Assembly: GCA_018613055.1 (NCBI GenBank)
Contig: JAGGQZ010000014.1
Coordinates: 1 to 64,000, forward strand
DNA from: Chryseobacterium sp. ISL-80
GTDB lineage: Bacteria; Bacillota; Bacilli; Bacillales; Cytobacillaceae
DNA: 64,000 nucleotides
Direction: 5' to 3'
Positions 7,458 through 16,221 of the stretch are shown here, piece by piece. The number at the start of each line of letters is the position of its first letter. The first letter of the stretch is position 1. The notes beneath the pieces are model-generated. The model saw only the letters and a program-made list of their open reading frames with translations. It did not search any database and was not told the DNA's origin. Position numbers and translations under genes: made by a program.

Positions 7458-8111
7458 TTATCCTCTTTTTTTCAAAGAAATAACCAATGCCAGCAATCCT
7501 GCAATCAAAGCAGCAATTGAAAGGTAAAGCGGCATATTGCTTGTGGCTGTTTTTGCTTCCGTGTCATTCGTGAGGTCTCCGGCAGCACTGTGGTCTTTTG
7601 ACGGTTCAGCTGCTGCAGCTCCATGCCCGTGATCTGAAGATCCATCCGCCGGATTTACTGTTGTGACTGAAGCTGGCTTGTCTGCGTCAGGTGCTCCGAT
7701 CCATTCGACTGTACTGCCGTCGCTGTAAGTTTGATACGCTTTCCAAACGATTTCTGTCGCTTCATCGCCAACTTTTCCCTGGATGTTGAATTGTACGAAT
7801 TCAGTTGCTGATAGGCCTTTTTCTTCCGCTGTCCACACAACACTCGTGATTTTCCCAGTGTCATCTTTTTGAACTTCGCAGTTCCAGCCTGGTTTGGCTT
7901 CAAAGCGGGTGATGTTCACCTGTTCAGGGAATTTCACTTCCACTTTCGTTGTTTGGGCGTCTTCTTTTTCAGAAGGAACTCGCACAGTGAACACTTCATA
8001 TTTCCCTTGTGAAGTCTCCTGAGGCTGAACGGACACATGCGCGCTTGCCGCACCGACAAAAAGAGTGATTGCCCCAATCATTGCGATCGTTAAGGTTAAA
8101 AGTTTTTTCAT
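7458..8111 (-). CDS. ycnI: YcnI-like DUF1775 copper-associated membrane protein
   Basis: A 217-residue exported, membrane-anchored DUF1775 protein. A signal peptide ends at AASA so that the mature chain begins with His (HVSVQPQETSQG), the residue that with a conserved Trp binds copper in B. subtilis YcnI. The C-terminus has a His/Ala linker (SSDHGHGAAAAEPSKDHSAAG) and one membrane helix (about 195-213) with a KKRG tail. It starts 20 bases after ycnJ and is in the same operon. It is thought to act as a copper chaperone on the outer face of the membrane. Confidence 0.88.
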   Translation of the reverse strand: MKKLLTLTIAMIGAITLFVGAASAHVSVQPQETSQGKYEVFTVRVPSEKEDAQTTKVEVKFPEQVNITRFEAKPGWNCEVQKDDTGKITSVVWTAEEKGLSATEFVQFNIQGKVGDEATEIVWKAYQTYSDGSTVEWIGAPDADKPASVTTVNPADGSSDHGHGAAAAEPSKDHSAAGDLTNDTEAKTATSNMPLYLSIAALIAGLLALVISLKKRG

Positions 8112-8131
8112 GTTGTAATCTCCTCTTTATT

Positions 8132-9718
8132 TTAATAAACAATAAAATCCTTATGGAACACCTTTTCATTATCCTCGGAATCTACTATCCGGAGCTCCGC
8201 CGTCCAGTTGCCTTCAATTGGCAGATACGAGCCATTGACCTTGAATTGTACATTGCTGGATTGTTCCACTTCTGAAAAAGGAACTTGGATCGGTTGGATT
8301 TCAAGGTTGTCTTGATAGATCAAAAATAGTTCAATCCGTTTAATCTCCAGGTTTTCTTTCTGCGCATTTGCGGTCACTTTGAAATGATTATACCCAGGTG
8401 CCTTTGGTGAGATGGATGTTGTAAAATCAATGTACTGATCTTCATTTTTCCATTCCAAAGGTTCGTTTTCCGGAAGTGGATTCAAGTGAGTTAACACACC
8501 CACAATTCCTAAAATGATGACCATCACACTGAAATCGATTTTCACCAGGCTGCTGATTGAACCTTCTTTTTTCTTTTTCAAGGATTGGCGTAAAAGTGCA
8601 CCAATCACAAACACCAGTGTGATTAGGCCAACTTTGACCAGAAGCAGTTTCCCCCATAGTGTATGGAGCAGATAATTGAGCTCCGGCAAGAAGATCAACG
8701 TGTAAGACACTCCTGTTAAAATCAGGATCAGCATGCTGATTAAAGCAACCTGCGAAAAGAACGGGAGAAACTGTCTAATGTGTTCCCTCTGCTTTTTCCA
8801 GTAAGCCAGAATATACAGCAGGCCTCCTGCCCATATCGCGGCTCCTAGTAAATGGACGACATCCAGCTGCATTGACATCGAGCGGATTTCCGTTTCGAAG
8901 GCGGCTGCATGTCCGTTAAAACTCTTTACCGACATCACGGCCAATACCCAAATCAAATCGAGCCATTTGAATCGAAGCAGAAGCGGTAAACCAAATAGAG
9001 ACAAAAGCACAGAAGCGACCAAAGACAACCCAACTGTGGTGCCTGTCAGAATCGCCCCAATTTCAGCCAGTGTCCAGTGATCAACCAAATCGGCTAATTG
9101 GACGAATACCAATCCCACAGTGGTGATCAACAGGGCAATTTGTAATCGAAACGCCCGCTGTCTAAAAGATGGCATCATTTCTTTTTCCAAAGTATGTATG
9201 GCTCCCCATACGATCCAGCCAGTCGTCAGGATCAATGACATATAAAAAAGAATCCTAACCGACGACTTCAATACATTAACCGCGGGTGAGCTCTCTTGTT
9301 TTTCAAGGACCTGCTGGTTAATATCCCTTTTGAAGACCGTTTCTTCCCCTATGGAGATGACATAAGAACTCTTAATGGGATGACCATCCGCTGAAATGAC
9401 GCTGTAGGATATGACATAATTCCCCTCAGGCAGTTCAGGCAAAGGCTGCGCGATGGATTTTTGATCCTTGCTCATCTCCGGCTTGCCGTTGACAACCCTT
9501 TCCCCTTTTTCGTTAAAAACCTTGATCGAATAGAGTTGGTTTTCAAGTCTTTCATCAAAGGTCAGAACGATTTCTTCAGGGGAATCTGTTAATTCACTGT
9601 CCGGGGCAGGCTCAGCCATCTTTAGCGTCGCATGGGCAAAAACTTCTTGCGGAATCATAAAAATGAAGATAAGAGAAAATAAAATAAAAAGATTACTAAT
9701 GGCACTTCGCTTGCTCAC
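8132..9718 (-). CDS. ycnJ: YcnJ-like CopC-CopD copper uptake/resistance protein
   Basis: A fusion of a CopC-like domain (after a signal peptide ending AHA, mature start HATLKMAEPAPDSEL, about residues 29-120) to a CopD membrane domain with eight or so helices (about 150-415), plus a C-terminal extracellular YtkA-like domain (about 430-527). B. subtilis YcnJ imports copper when copper is scarce. The start is best placed at the GTG at 9718, downstream of AGGTGAT; GTG 9730 and TTG 9724 are in frame upstream. Unlike B. subtilis, no ycnK regulator gene is adjacent. Confidence 0.87.
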   Translation of the reverse strand: MSKRSAISNLFILFSLIFIFMIPQEVFAHATLKMAEPAPDSELTDSPEEIVLTFDERLENQLYSIKVFNEKGERVVNGKPEMSKDQKSIAQPLPELPEGNYVISYSVISADGHPIKSSYVISIGEETVFKRDINQQVLEKQESSPAVNVLKSSVRILFYMSLILTTGWIVWGAIHTLEKEMMPSFRQRAFRLQIALLITTVGLVFVQLADLVDHWTLAEIGAILTGTTVGLSLVASVLLSLFGLPLLLRFKWLDLIWVLAVMSVKSFNGHAAAFETEIRSMSMQLDVVHLLGAAIWAGGLLYILAYWKKQREHIRQFLPFFSQVALISMLILILTGVSYTLIFLPELNYLLHTLWGKLLLVKVGLITLVFVIGALLRQSLKKKKEGSISSLVKIDFSVMVIILGIVGVLTHLNPLPENEPLEWKNEDQYIDFTTSISPKAPGYNHFKVTANAQKENLEIKRIELFLIYQDNLEIQPIQVPFSEVEQSSNVQFKVNGSYLPIEGNWTAELRIVDSEDNEKVFHKDFIVY

Positions 9719-9756
9719 GATCAATATCACCTGCCTTTTTCAAAACTCACATACCC

Positions 9757-9789
9757 AATAGTGTATCATTTGGTACTATACACTATCAA
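9757..9789 (-). promoter_or_regulatory. Palindromic operator/promoter candidate for ycnJ-ycnI
   Basis: ATAGTGTAT (9758-9766) and ATACACTAT (9778-9786) form a perfect 9-base inverted repeat with an 11-base spacer, about 40 bases before ycnJ. On the minus strand it overlaps a possible TTGATA-N16-GATACA promoter. It is a good candidate site for a copper-responsive repressor encoded elsewhere. Confidence 0.5.
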
Positions 9790-9822
9790 TACAAGGTTTA
9801 TGGTAAAAACACAGGACTTTTC

Positions 9823-9862
9823 CGCGACAAAGCGACGGTTTTGCCGTTTCATGAATTTACAT
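9823..9862. repeat. Half copy of the GACGGTT intergenic repeat
   Basis: GCGACAAAGCGACGGTTTTG followed by CCGTTTCATGAATTTACAT matches the left half of the palindromic elements near 38.4, 44.7 and 45.1 kb. The 9787-10130 gap otherwise shows only AT-rich sequence and no convincing gene. Confidence 0.6.
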
Positions 9863-10130
9863 CTTTAACATAATAGGAATGGATTGTATCATCCCTCTTT
9901 TTTTCACCTTACCCATACAAAAAAGGAACACCGGACACGCCCCCCTTTTTTCCTAGTAAACTACCATAACATACCACCACGTATACCATTGAACATCATA
10001 CTTAGTAGTAGTATAGTTTACCCTTACGGCATTATCGGCAGCTGGACAAGGACCATTGAACTAACATTGTCGAGAAGATAATCCTATATGATCGGCAAAA
10101 ACAAAAACAACAAATAGGGGAGATCGTAAC

Positions 10131-11045
10131 ATGCCATTCAGCTCAATTCTTACAAAAGTAATAGCAGGTACAGTCTTTGCAGGTGGTATTACAGTAGCAG
10201 GTATCAACTACAAGGGCACAGAAGATATTAACAACATTAAGAGCATGGCTGAGGATATGAAAAATAACTTTGTACATGCAGTATCTGATAAAGATTACAT
10301 TAAAGGAAAGTTTAAAGAATTAAAGGTTATGTACAATGAGGCAACTACAGAGGCCAACAGTACAATAAGTTCTTTAAAAACAGATAAAGCAGATCTAGAG
10401 TACACTGTCAATGAGCTCACCGCTCAGCTAAAGGACGCTCAGGCAGAGATTGCTAGACTACAAGAAGCAGGGGTTTCAGATGAGGAAAACTCCGGGGCTC
10501 AGGCAGAACTGCAGAATACAATAGATGAACTAGAGGAACAGCTAGACAGAGCTAATACAGAGATTGCAGGACTAGAAGCAGAGGTATCCAGGTTGAAAAC
10601 AGATACAGAATATACTCCTGAGGATAAAGCTGAATATGATGTAGAGCCTGTCGAGATTGAGGATAATTGGGAGTCTGCTCAACCATACACTCCTGAGGAG
10701 GAGCTAGATAACTTTTACACAGTCTTTGTAGACCATGATGCCATTGAGCAAAATTGGGAAGATGTAAAAGCAATGGATAAGGCTGTACCACAGATCGAGG
10801 AAGAGCTAAATAATTTCGAAACCTATGTAGACATCATTGGTGTACAAGTAATAGATGGACAACTGGCTTATGTAATTACTCAGGATACGAATGCACAAGT
10901 ACTAAAAGATACGGGAGCTAACTCTGATGCTGCCATGAGCCTTGTTATGGAGCTAGGATATGACAAGTTAGACTTTGTGATGCCTACTGAAGGAAGATAT
11001 TTTCTCGCCTTTTCTATAGGTGGAGATGGATACGTTATTAGATAA
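10131..11045 (+). CDS. Orphan coiled-coil protein with N-terminal hydrophobic segment
   Basis: A 304-residue protein that I do not recognise. It opens with a hydrophobic stretch (residues 5-25, ILTKVIAGTVFAGGITVAGI) that could be a membrane anchor. A long heptad-repeat coiled coil follows (about 75-165, alternating Leu/Ile/Ala with Glu/Lys), then an acidic linker rich in Pro/Glu (about 165-200) and a mixed alpha/beta C-terminal domain (about 200-304). It has a good GGGGAG ribosome site. Codon choice (many CTA, ACA, GTA, AGA) differs from the flanking genes, which suggests acquisition from a phage or plasmid. Confidence 0.6.
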   Translation: MPFSSILTKVIAGTVFAGGITVAGINYKGTEDINNIKSMAEDMKNNFVHAVSDKDYIKGKFKELKVMYNEATTEANSTISSLKTDKADLEYTVNELTAQLKDAQAEIARLQEAGVSDEENSGAQAELQNTIDELEEQLDRANTEIAGLEAEVSRLKTDTEYTPEDKAEYDVEPVEIEDNWESAQPYTPEEELDNFYTVFVDHDAIEQNWEDVKAMDKAVPQIEEELNNFETYVDIIGVQVIDGQLAYVITQDTNAQVLKDTGANSDAAMSLVMELGYDKLDFVMPTEGRYFLAFSIGGDGYVIR

Positions 11046-11100
11046 CGCGGAACGCGGGTACTATTATTCGTTTCATTCGAGCTATTCATGCTAATTGAGT

Positions 11101-11136
11101 CTTATCCACCAAAAGGATAAGGCTTTCTTTTTTATT
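11101..11136 (+). terminator. Terminator of the coiled-coil gene
   Basis: CTTATCC pairs with GGATAAG around ACCAAAA and is followed by GCTTTCTTTTTT, about 55 bases after the stop. Confidence 0.75.
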
Positions 11137-11183
11137 GCAAGTATAGATAAAGGTATAGACAAAGGGACTGTTTTCCAGTCCCC

Positions 11184-11238
11184 AAAAAAAACTGCACCTC
11201 CAATTGTTTGGTGTGTGTGACAATTGGGGTGCAGTTCA
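11184..11238 (-). terminator. Terminator of cotA
   Basis: On the minus strand, AACTGCACCCCAATTG pairs with CAATTGGAGGTGCAGTT and is followed by a T run. It begins a few bases after the cotA stop. A smaller GGGACTG/CAGTCCC hairpin lies beside it. Confidence 0.85.
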
Positions 11239-11244
11239 AAATCT

Positions 11245-12885
11245 CTATGAATCTCGCATCAATCCATTCTTTTCAGTAATGATCAATGGCCGCATCATAT
11301 CATTATCTTCATGCTCAAGAATGTGGCAGTGCCATACATATTCTCCTGTGTAGCTATTAAAGGGGACAACGATCCGCGTTACTTTCCCAGGTTCAACCCT
11401 TACTGTATCCTTCCATCCGTTTTCACTTGGATGCGGATCATGTTTTTCGCCAAGTATAATCCCTTCACCAGTGTTAATCCATTCCTCTTCATTAAAATTG
11501 TTTACATCAAAATCCTGGCGATTTAGGATCCGGAATTGAGCAAGATGCAAATGAATAGGATGAGTAATATTTGGCGGAATACCCATTGGACTATCAGGAT
11601 TGAAAGTCGGGCTTGCAAACTCCCAAATTTCTACACTATCCACTTCTGGGAATTCTGTAGCAGCATCCCTGAATCCCAAATGATTGATCGTTAATCTGTT
11701 TCCATCCTGAGTCATGACAAATCTTCTTGTTTTTGAACGGGCCCAGTTAGGGTTAATTTTTTTCAAATTGACAAGTTTTCTTGGTATTTCACTTTCGTCT
11801 TCACCTTCACATTCCAACCCTACTCTAAACTGCATTACATCTCTTTTAAACGGTTCTATTTCCCCTGCCAGATTCAATTCTTCTGTTCTTAGTGTAATCG
11901 TCTGACCTGCTAATTTTGAAAAGTCGATGATGACATCTAATCGTTCAGCAGGATCTAGCGGAAATTTTTCAATTCGCTTGGGCCTTTCAATCAATCCGCC
12001 ATCAGTGCCAATTTGCCAGAAGGGATGCTGCTTTAAGTTTTCGTCTAAGAGCAAGAAATCAAAACCGTTTGTGTTCGAAGCATTCAACATTCTGAAGCGG
12101 TACTTTCTTGGCTCAACGTTAAGATATGGCCATACCTTTCCATTCACAACCATCGTATTCCCAATAAAGGCCCGAACGACTGGAGCTGGCGGGTAAAAAA
12201 GTGAACCATCTGTCCTAAACGTTTTATCTTGAATCATCAGCGGTATATCATATTTCCCTGTCGGAAGATCAAGTTTTTCTTCCTTTGAATCGTGGATAAG
12301 ATAGAATCCAGCCAAGCCGGCATAAAGATTAAGCCTGGTAATCCCCAATGCATGGTCATGGTACCAAAGCGTGGTTGCCTGTTGGTCATTTGGATATAAA
12401 TATACTTGCCTGCTAAACTTATCACCAACTTGAGCGTAGTTGCGTGAAAACCACGCCTCAGGATGACCATCGCTGTCAGGAGCTACATTCGCGCCGTGAA
12501 GATGCACGACCGTACGCACCTCTGGATTAGGAGGCATCGAATCATGCAAAGTTGGATCTACCGGCAAAAAGTGGTCCAACGGCAAATGATTGATCCATTT
12601 TACATGAAGAGTTTCCCCTCTCCTGGTCTCAATCGTAGGACCAGGATAGATGCCATTATAGCCATAAATGATCGTCTCATTAAAGTCCCGGTGAAACTTG
12701 TGGCTTCCGCACTTCATTTCAATCTCATAATAGGCAGAATCTTCTCCTTGAGACATAGGAGTCAACACCGGTGGAATTGGAAGCTCATCAACAAACTTTT
12801 GGATTGTACCTGGAAGTTTTACTGGTACATTGGCTGCATACTCAGGACAACTATTTGTTTCGGAGTTTCCGGAATTCTCATTCAT
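11245..12885 (-). CDS. cotA: CotA-like multicopper oxidase (spore coat laccase / bilirubin oxidase)
   Basis: A 546-residue three-cupredoxin oxidase. All four copper-ligand blocks are visible: HLHGANV and WYHDHALGITR in the N-terminal part, HPIHLHLAQF and HCHILEHEDNDMMRPL near the C-terminus. The last block holds the Cys-His electron path and a Met axial ligand for the type 1 copper. B. subtilis CotA (513 aa) is an outer spore-coat laccase that oxidises phenols and bilirubin with oxygen. No signal peptide is present, as expected for a coat protein made in the mother cell. The ATG at 12885, 6 bases after AAGGTG, is preferred to the GTG at 12894. Confidence 0.92.
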   Translation of the reverse strand: MNENSGNSETNSCPEYAANVPVKLPGTIQKFVDELPIPPVLTPMSQGEDSAYYEIEMKCGSHKFHRDFNETIIYGYNGIYPGPTIETRRGETLHVKWINHLPLDHFLPVDPTLHDSMPPNPEVRTVVHLHGANVAPDSDGHPEAWFSRNYAQVGDKFSRQVYLYPNDQQATTLWYHDHALGITRLNLYAGLAGFYLIHDSKEEKLDLPTGKYDIPLMIQDKTFRTDGSLFYPPAPVVRAFIGNTMVVNGKVWPYLNVEPRKYRFRMLNASNTNGFDFLLLDENLKQHPFWQIGTDGGLIERPKRIEKFPLDPAERLDVIIDFSKLAGQTITLRTEELNLAGEIEPFKRDVMQFRVGLECEGEDESEIPRKLVNLKKINPNWARSKTRRFVMTQDGNRLTINHLGFRDAATEFPEVDSVEIWEFASPTFNPDSPMGIPPNITHPIHLHLAQFRILNRQDFDVNNFNEEEWINTGEGIILGEKHDPHPSENGWKDTVRVEPGKVTRIVVPFNSYTGEYVWHCHILEHEDNDMMRPLIITEKNGLMRDS

Positions 12886-12959
12886 AACACTCACCTTCCC
12901 TTTTAGTAGTTTTCATTCAATAGAAACTAGCTTCTATATTAGTAAATGTAAATAAGACA

Positions 12960-13320
12960 AGCTGGTGTAGGTCATTTATTTATACACTTGTAAAATGTGT
13001 GAATATCCTCGTTGCCTGGAATGGCAGAGGAGGAGTAAATGCGGAGACGGTTTTTTGTAAAATTCCACTCTATCCTTAAAGGTTCAATCACTTATCTTGG
13101 ATAATAGGTCCGGTTTAGGGATACAGTAATGAAGATCATTTTCTTTGTGCTAGAAGAGAACGAATAGAGTCGTTTTCCAAGAGACAGAGAGACGGCTTTG
13201 CTATCTTTGACTTCCATACATCTAACCTTCCCCAGATGCTGACGAAAATCAGTGCCAGGGACCAGCCGAAGCGCCGTTTGTCTGCTTCAGGAAGTGGTAT
13301 ATAGTAAAGGGGATTTTAAT
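12960..13320. other. Gene-free gap with degraded repeat remnants
   Basis: No gene is seen between cotA and cypC. The stretch GAGACAGAGAGACGGCTTTG (about 13172-13191) looks like a decayed copy of the GACGGTT repeat. Promoters for both flanking, divergent genes must lie here, but none is clear by eye. Confidence 0.4.
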
Positions 13321-13337
13321 ATAAAGGGGGAAGAAAC

Positions 13338-14594
13338 ATGACTGAACATAAGGATATGCCGAAAGAAACAGGATTGATCGAAAACTTTCACCTCCTCAGG
13401 GAAGGTTACCAATACATAATGAACCGGAGTGATAAGTTCGGCACTCCGGTTTTCGAAACAAACCTTTTAGGGGAAACTGGCATTTGTCTGATTGGAAAAG
13501 AAGCGGCGGAGATTTTTTATGACAATGACCGTTTCAAACGGAAAAATGCTGCCCCTAAACTCGCGCAAAAAACTTTATTTGGTGTAGGTGGCGTACAAGG
13601 TCTGGATGGGGAGCAGCATCTGAACAGAAAAGTCATGTTCATGTCCCTGATGTCGAAGGAGTCCCTTAATGAAGTTCAGGCAATCTTTGCCGAAAAGTGG
13701 GAGTGTTATAGCAAGAGTTGGGAAGCGGAAGAGGAAATCATCCTTTATCATGAAGTGAAAAAAATGTTGACGGAAACCGCCTTCGAGTGGACGGGAGTTC
13801 CTCTTCAAAGCGACGAGCTGGAGGAATGGACAGACACGCTCAGCGACATGTTTGAAGGAGCAGCGGTAATTGGCTTGAAGCATTGGCAGGCACGCCGGTC
13901 CCGCTCAAAAGCAGAAGAATGGCTTGAAGCATTAGTGGAGAAGGTCCGTGCTAAAGAAATTCACCCGAATGAGCAGCGAGCACTTTATCAGTTTTCTTTT
14001 CACACAAATCCGAATGGAGAATTACTGGACCCCTCTATTGTGGCGGTCGAACTCTTAAATTTACTGCGGCCAATTGTAGCCATCTCTGTCTATGTGGACT
14101 TCACTGCCCTGGCCGTTTATGAATATCCAGAGGAAGCCGCAATAGTGAAAAATGGAGGCAAGGAAGAACAGCAGCGCTTCATTCAGGAAGTGCGGCGTTT
14201 TTATCCGTTTTTCCCTTTTGCTGCTGCCCGAGTGAAAAAGGACTTCGAATGGAAGGGCTATATGTTTAAAAAAGACACCCTTACACTCCTGGATTTATAC
14301 GGTACCAACCATCATCCAGAAATATGGGAGCAGCCCGAGATATTTGCTCCTGACCGTTTTCTCTCATGGTCCGGCAGTCCGTTTGATTTCATCCCCCAAG
14401 GCGGGGGAGAATATGAGATTGGCCACCGCTGTGCCGGAGAGTGGATGACAGTGGATCTCCTCAGGGTAGCGGTTGATTACTTAGTCAATCATTTAAGCTA
14501 CTCCATCCCCAAGCAGTACTTAAGCTACAGCATGAACGATATTCCAAGTCTGCCGGAGAGTAAAATGAAGCTGGCAGATGTGAAAAGAATATAA
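13338..14594 (+). CDS. cypC: Cytochrome P450 CYP152 fatty-acid peroxygenase
   Basis: A 418-residue P450 of the CYP152 (P450BSbeta/CypC) type, which hydroxylates fatty acids at the alpha or beta carbon using hydrogen peroxide rather than a reductase. The heme Cys lies in GHRCAGEW (about residue 365). The I-helix carries LRPIVAISVYV, where the usual acid-alcohol pair is replaced by the Arg-Pro that binds the fatty-acid carboxylate. No redox-partner gene is adjacent, consistent with peroxygenase chemistry. The ATG follows a GGGGGAAG site. It stands alone. Confidence 0.92.
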   Translation: MTEHKDMPKETGLIENFHLLREGYQYIMNRSDKFGTPVFETNLLGETGICLIGKEAAEIFYDNDRFKRKNAAPKLAQKTLFGVGGVQGLDGEQHLNRKVMFMSLMSKESLNEVQAIFAEKWECYSKSWEAEEEIILYHEVKKMLTETAFEWTGVPLQSDELEEWTDTLSDMFEGAAVIGLKHWQARRSRSKAEEWLEALVEKVRAKEIHPNEQRALYQFSFHTNPNGELLDPSIVAVELLNLLRPIVAISVYVDFTALAVYEYPEEAAIVKNGGKEEQQRFIQEVRRFYPFFPFAAARVKKDFEWKGYMFKKDTLTLLDLYGTNHHPEIWEQPEIFAPDRFLSWSGSPFDFIPQGGGEYEIGHRCAGEWMTVDLLRVAVDYLVNHLSYSIPKQYLSYSMNDIPSLPESKMKLADVKRI

Positions 14595-14603
14595 TTTGCT
14601 TTG

Positions 14604-14645
14604 AGACAGGGGGCGACAGAGGGACAGTTCTGCCGTCTCACACCC
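14604..14645. repeat. Copy of the GACGGTT-type palindrome
   Basis: GAGACAGGGGGCGACAGAGG then GACAGTTCTGCCGTCTCA: the outer GAGAC/GTCTC arms and the core match the other intergenic elements. It lies just after the cypC stop and may help end its transcript. Confidence 0.55.
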
Positions 14646-14693
14646 TTAAGCGTAACGCATTCACTACGCCCCCATTAAAAAGATATGACGTAC

Positions 14694-14742
14694 AAAAAAA
14701 CCTGTGTAGATGACTCCATTTCGAGTTTTCTACACAGGTTCT
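14694..14742 (-). terminator. Terminator of the GGDEF gene, overlapping its stop codon
   Basis: On the minus strand, CCTGTGTAGA pairs with TCTACACAGG over an 18-base loop and is followed by seven T residues. The upstream arm includes the TAG stop (14730-14732) of the diguanylate cyclase gene. Confidence 0.85.
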
Positions 14743-15845
14743 TTATCGTATATTTCCGCGATTACGGTTTGATTCTTCCCGTTCCTTTTCGCTTGATACA
14801 AGCTGTCATCTGCTGCTTTGAAGAAGTTTTCCTTACCGAGTCCCACTTCGTATGGGCACATCCCGACACTAATCGTGACAGGCTGGTCGCCCATTTCCGG
14901 ATGGACCATCTGGCTGATGGCTGCTCGAATGTGATCCACTAATTGAAAAGATTCAGTTTTATTTTTTTCAGTCAGGATCACGGCAAATTCTTCACCGCCA
15001 TATCGGGAAACGAAATCATCCGGAGTGACGTTCTGCTTTAATAGTTCACCTACTCGTTTTAGGACAACATCCCCTACCCAATGCCCGAATTGGTCATTTA
15101 CCTTTTTAAAATTATCAATATCGATAATCGCCAAATGGAAGGATAATTGATTGTCATCACTTTGTTCAATCAATCTGTCCAGGTATTCATGGAAAGTTTT
15201 ATGGTTGTATAAATCGGTCAGGCCATCCATTTTCGCTGCTCTATCCATTATAATATTCCGCACCATTAAATCCTCTTGATTCCTGATCGACTCCTCCAGA
15301 TGCTTTAGCAAATAGTGACCACGGTAGATGATTCCAACAGAAATAAAAACAAAACCAATAAAAATCCCTATGAAGGCATAGATGTCGCGTCTTGCAATTT
15401 CATTGGAAAACGGCTCATAAAAGAAATAAAGAGAGATGATGGAAAGTAAACTTAGAATGCCAGTAAAATAAACTTTTTCCTTTTGAAAATATAAAGCCGA
15501 TATTAGAACGTTGATGACCAGCAAGTAATGGATACCCTGTGCAAACGGGAAGTTCATGATATAAACATGGAGAATCGCAAAGATCCCTAAAAGGAGGATA
15601 TAATCGCCCCATCGCATGAATATCGAATACAACACCTGTGTCAGAGCAAGAATCATGACTGTATACAAAGTCGGGAATAATACGTACGAGACAGCCATCG
15701 GAAGAAGGCTTTTTCCTTCATACTGATAGGTTAATAATATCCCTGAGCCCGATAGAAGGATAATGACAATAACCATCCACCAGGAAGCCTTTAATATCAA
15801 TCTATTCAATCCAGCAATATCGTTCCATTCTTTTTGTTCCTTCAT
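14730..15845 (-). CDS. Membrane diguanylate cyclase (GGDEF)
   Basis: A 371-residue protein with a membrane domain of about six helices (residues 15-185) and a C-terminal GGDEF domain (about 205-365). The catalytic loop is SRYGGEEFAVI, and the substrate motif DIDNFKKVNDQFGH is intact, so it should make cyclic di-GMP. The inhibitory RxxD site that normally precedes the loop is absent (TPDD here), so product feedback at that site is not expected. The ATG at 15845 (MKEQKEW) follows AGGAGG by 4 bases, which decides it over an in-frame ATG at 15944. Confidence 0.87.
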   Translation of the reverse strand: MKEQKEWNDIAGLNRLILKASWWMVIVIILLSGSGILLTYQYEGKSLLPMAVSYVLFPTLYTVMILALTQVLYSIFMRWGDYILLLGIFAILHVYIMNFPFAQGIHYLLVINVLISALYFQKEKVYFTGILSLLSIISLYFFYEPFSNEIARRDIYAFIGIFIGFVFISVGIIYRGHYLLKHLEESIRNQEDLMVRNIIMDRAAKMDGLTDLYNHKTFHEYLDRLIEQSDDNQLSFHLAIIDIDNFKKVNDQFGHWVGDVVLKRVGELLKQNVTPDDFVSRYGGEEFAVILTEKNKTESFQLVDHIRAAISQMVHPEMGDQPVTISVGMCPYEVGLGKENFFKAADDSLYQAKRNGKNQTVIAEIYDKEPV

Positions 15846-16165
15846 GGGTCCTCCTAGAATCGTACCTAACTTATGTAATATGAAAATCCTGCTGCTACAG
15901 GGCAACAGGAAACTTCTTTTTTCATGATGAATGTAATTTATCAACGATAGAAAATTTAACGATCCACAAAGTCTTCGATAATATTCTTTTTAATTCGATA
16001 TATTATATCACGATTTTATTTCGTGTAACTAAAAATATTTTAAGCGTTGAAAAACTTGAAGACAAAAGGGATAGAGCTGCTACATGTCTTATATATCGGT
16101 TATATTCAGTCATGTTTATATCCATCCTACTTTTCTTTGAAATAGAGCATGTTCCGGATTACAGA

Positions 16166-16201
16166 AAAAAAAGCCACCCGGACCAATTAGTCCGAATGGC
16201 T
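16166..16201 (-). terminator. Terminator of the subtilisin gene
   Basis: On the minus strand, GCCATTCGGAC pairs with GTCCGGGTGGC around TAATTG and is followed by eight T residues, about 20 bases after the stop. Confidence 0.88.
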
Positions 16202-16221
16202 GGCATAGATGTTAATTAAGA

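Noticed and set aside
9884-10081. Short plus-strand frame ahead of the coiled-coil gene
   Set aside because: No ribosome site, poor composition, and the region looks like leader sequence.
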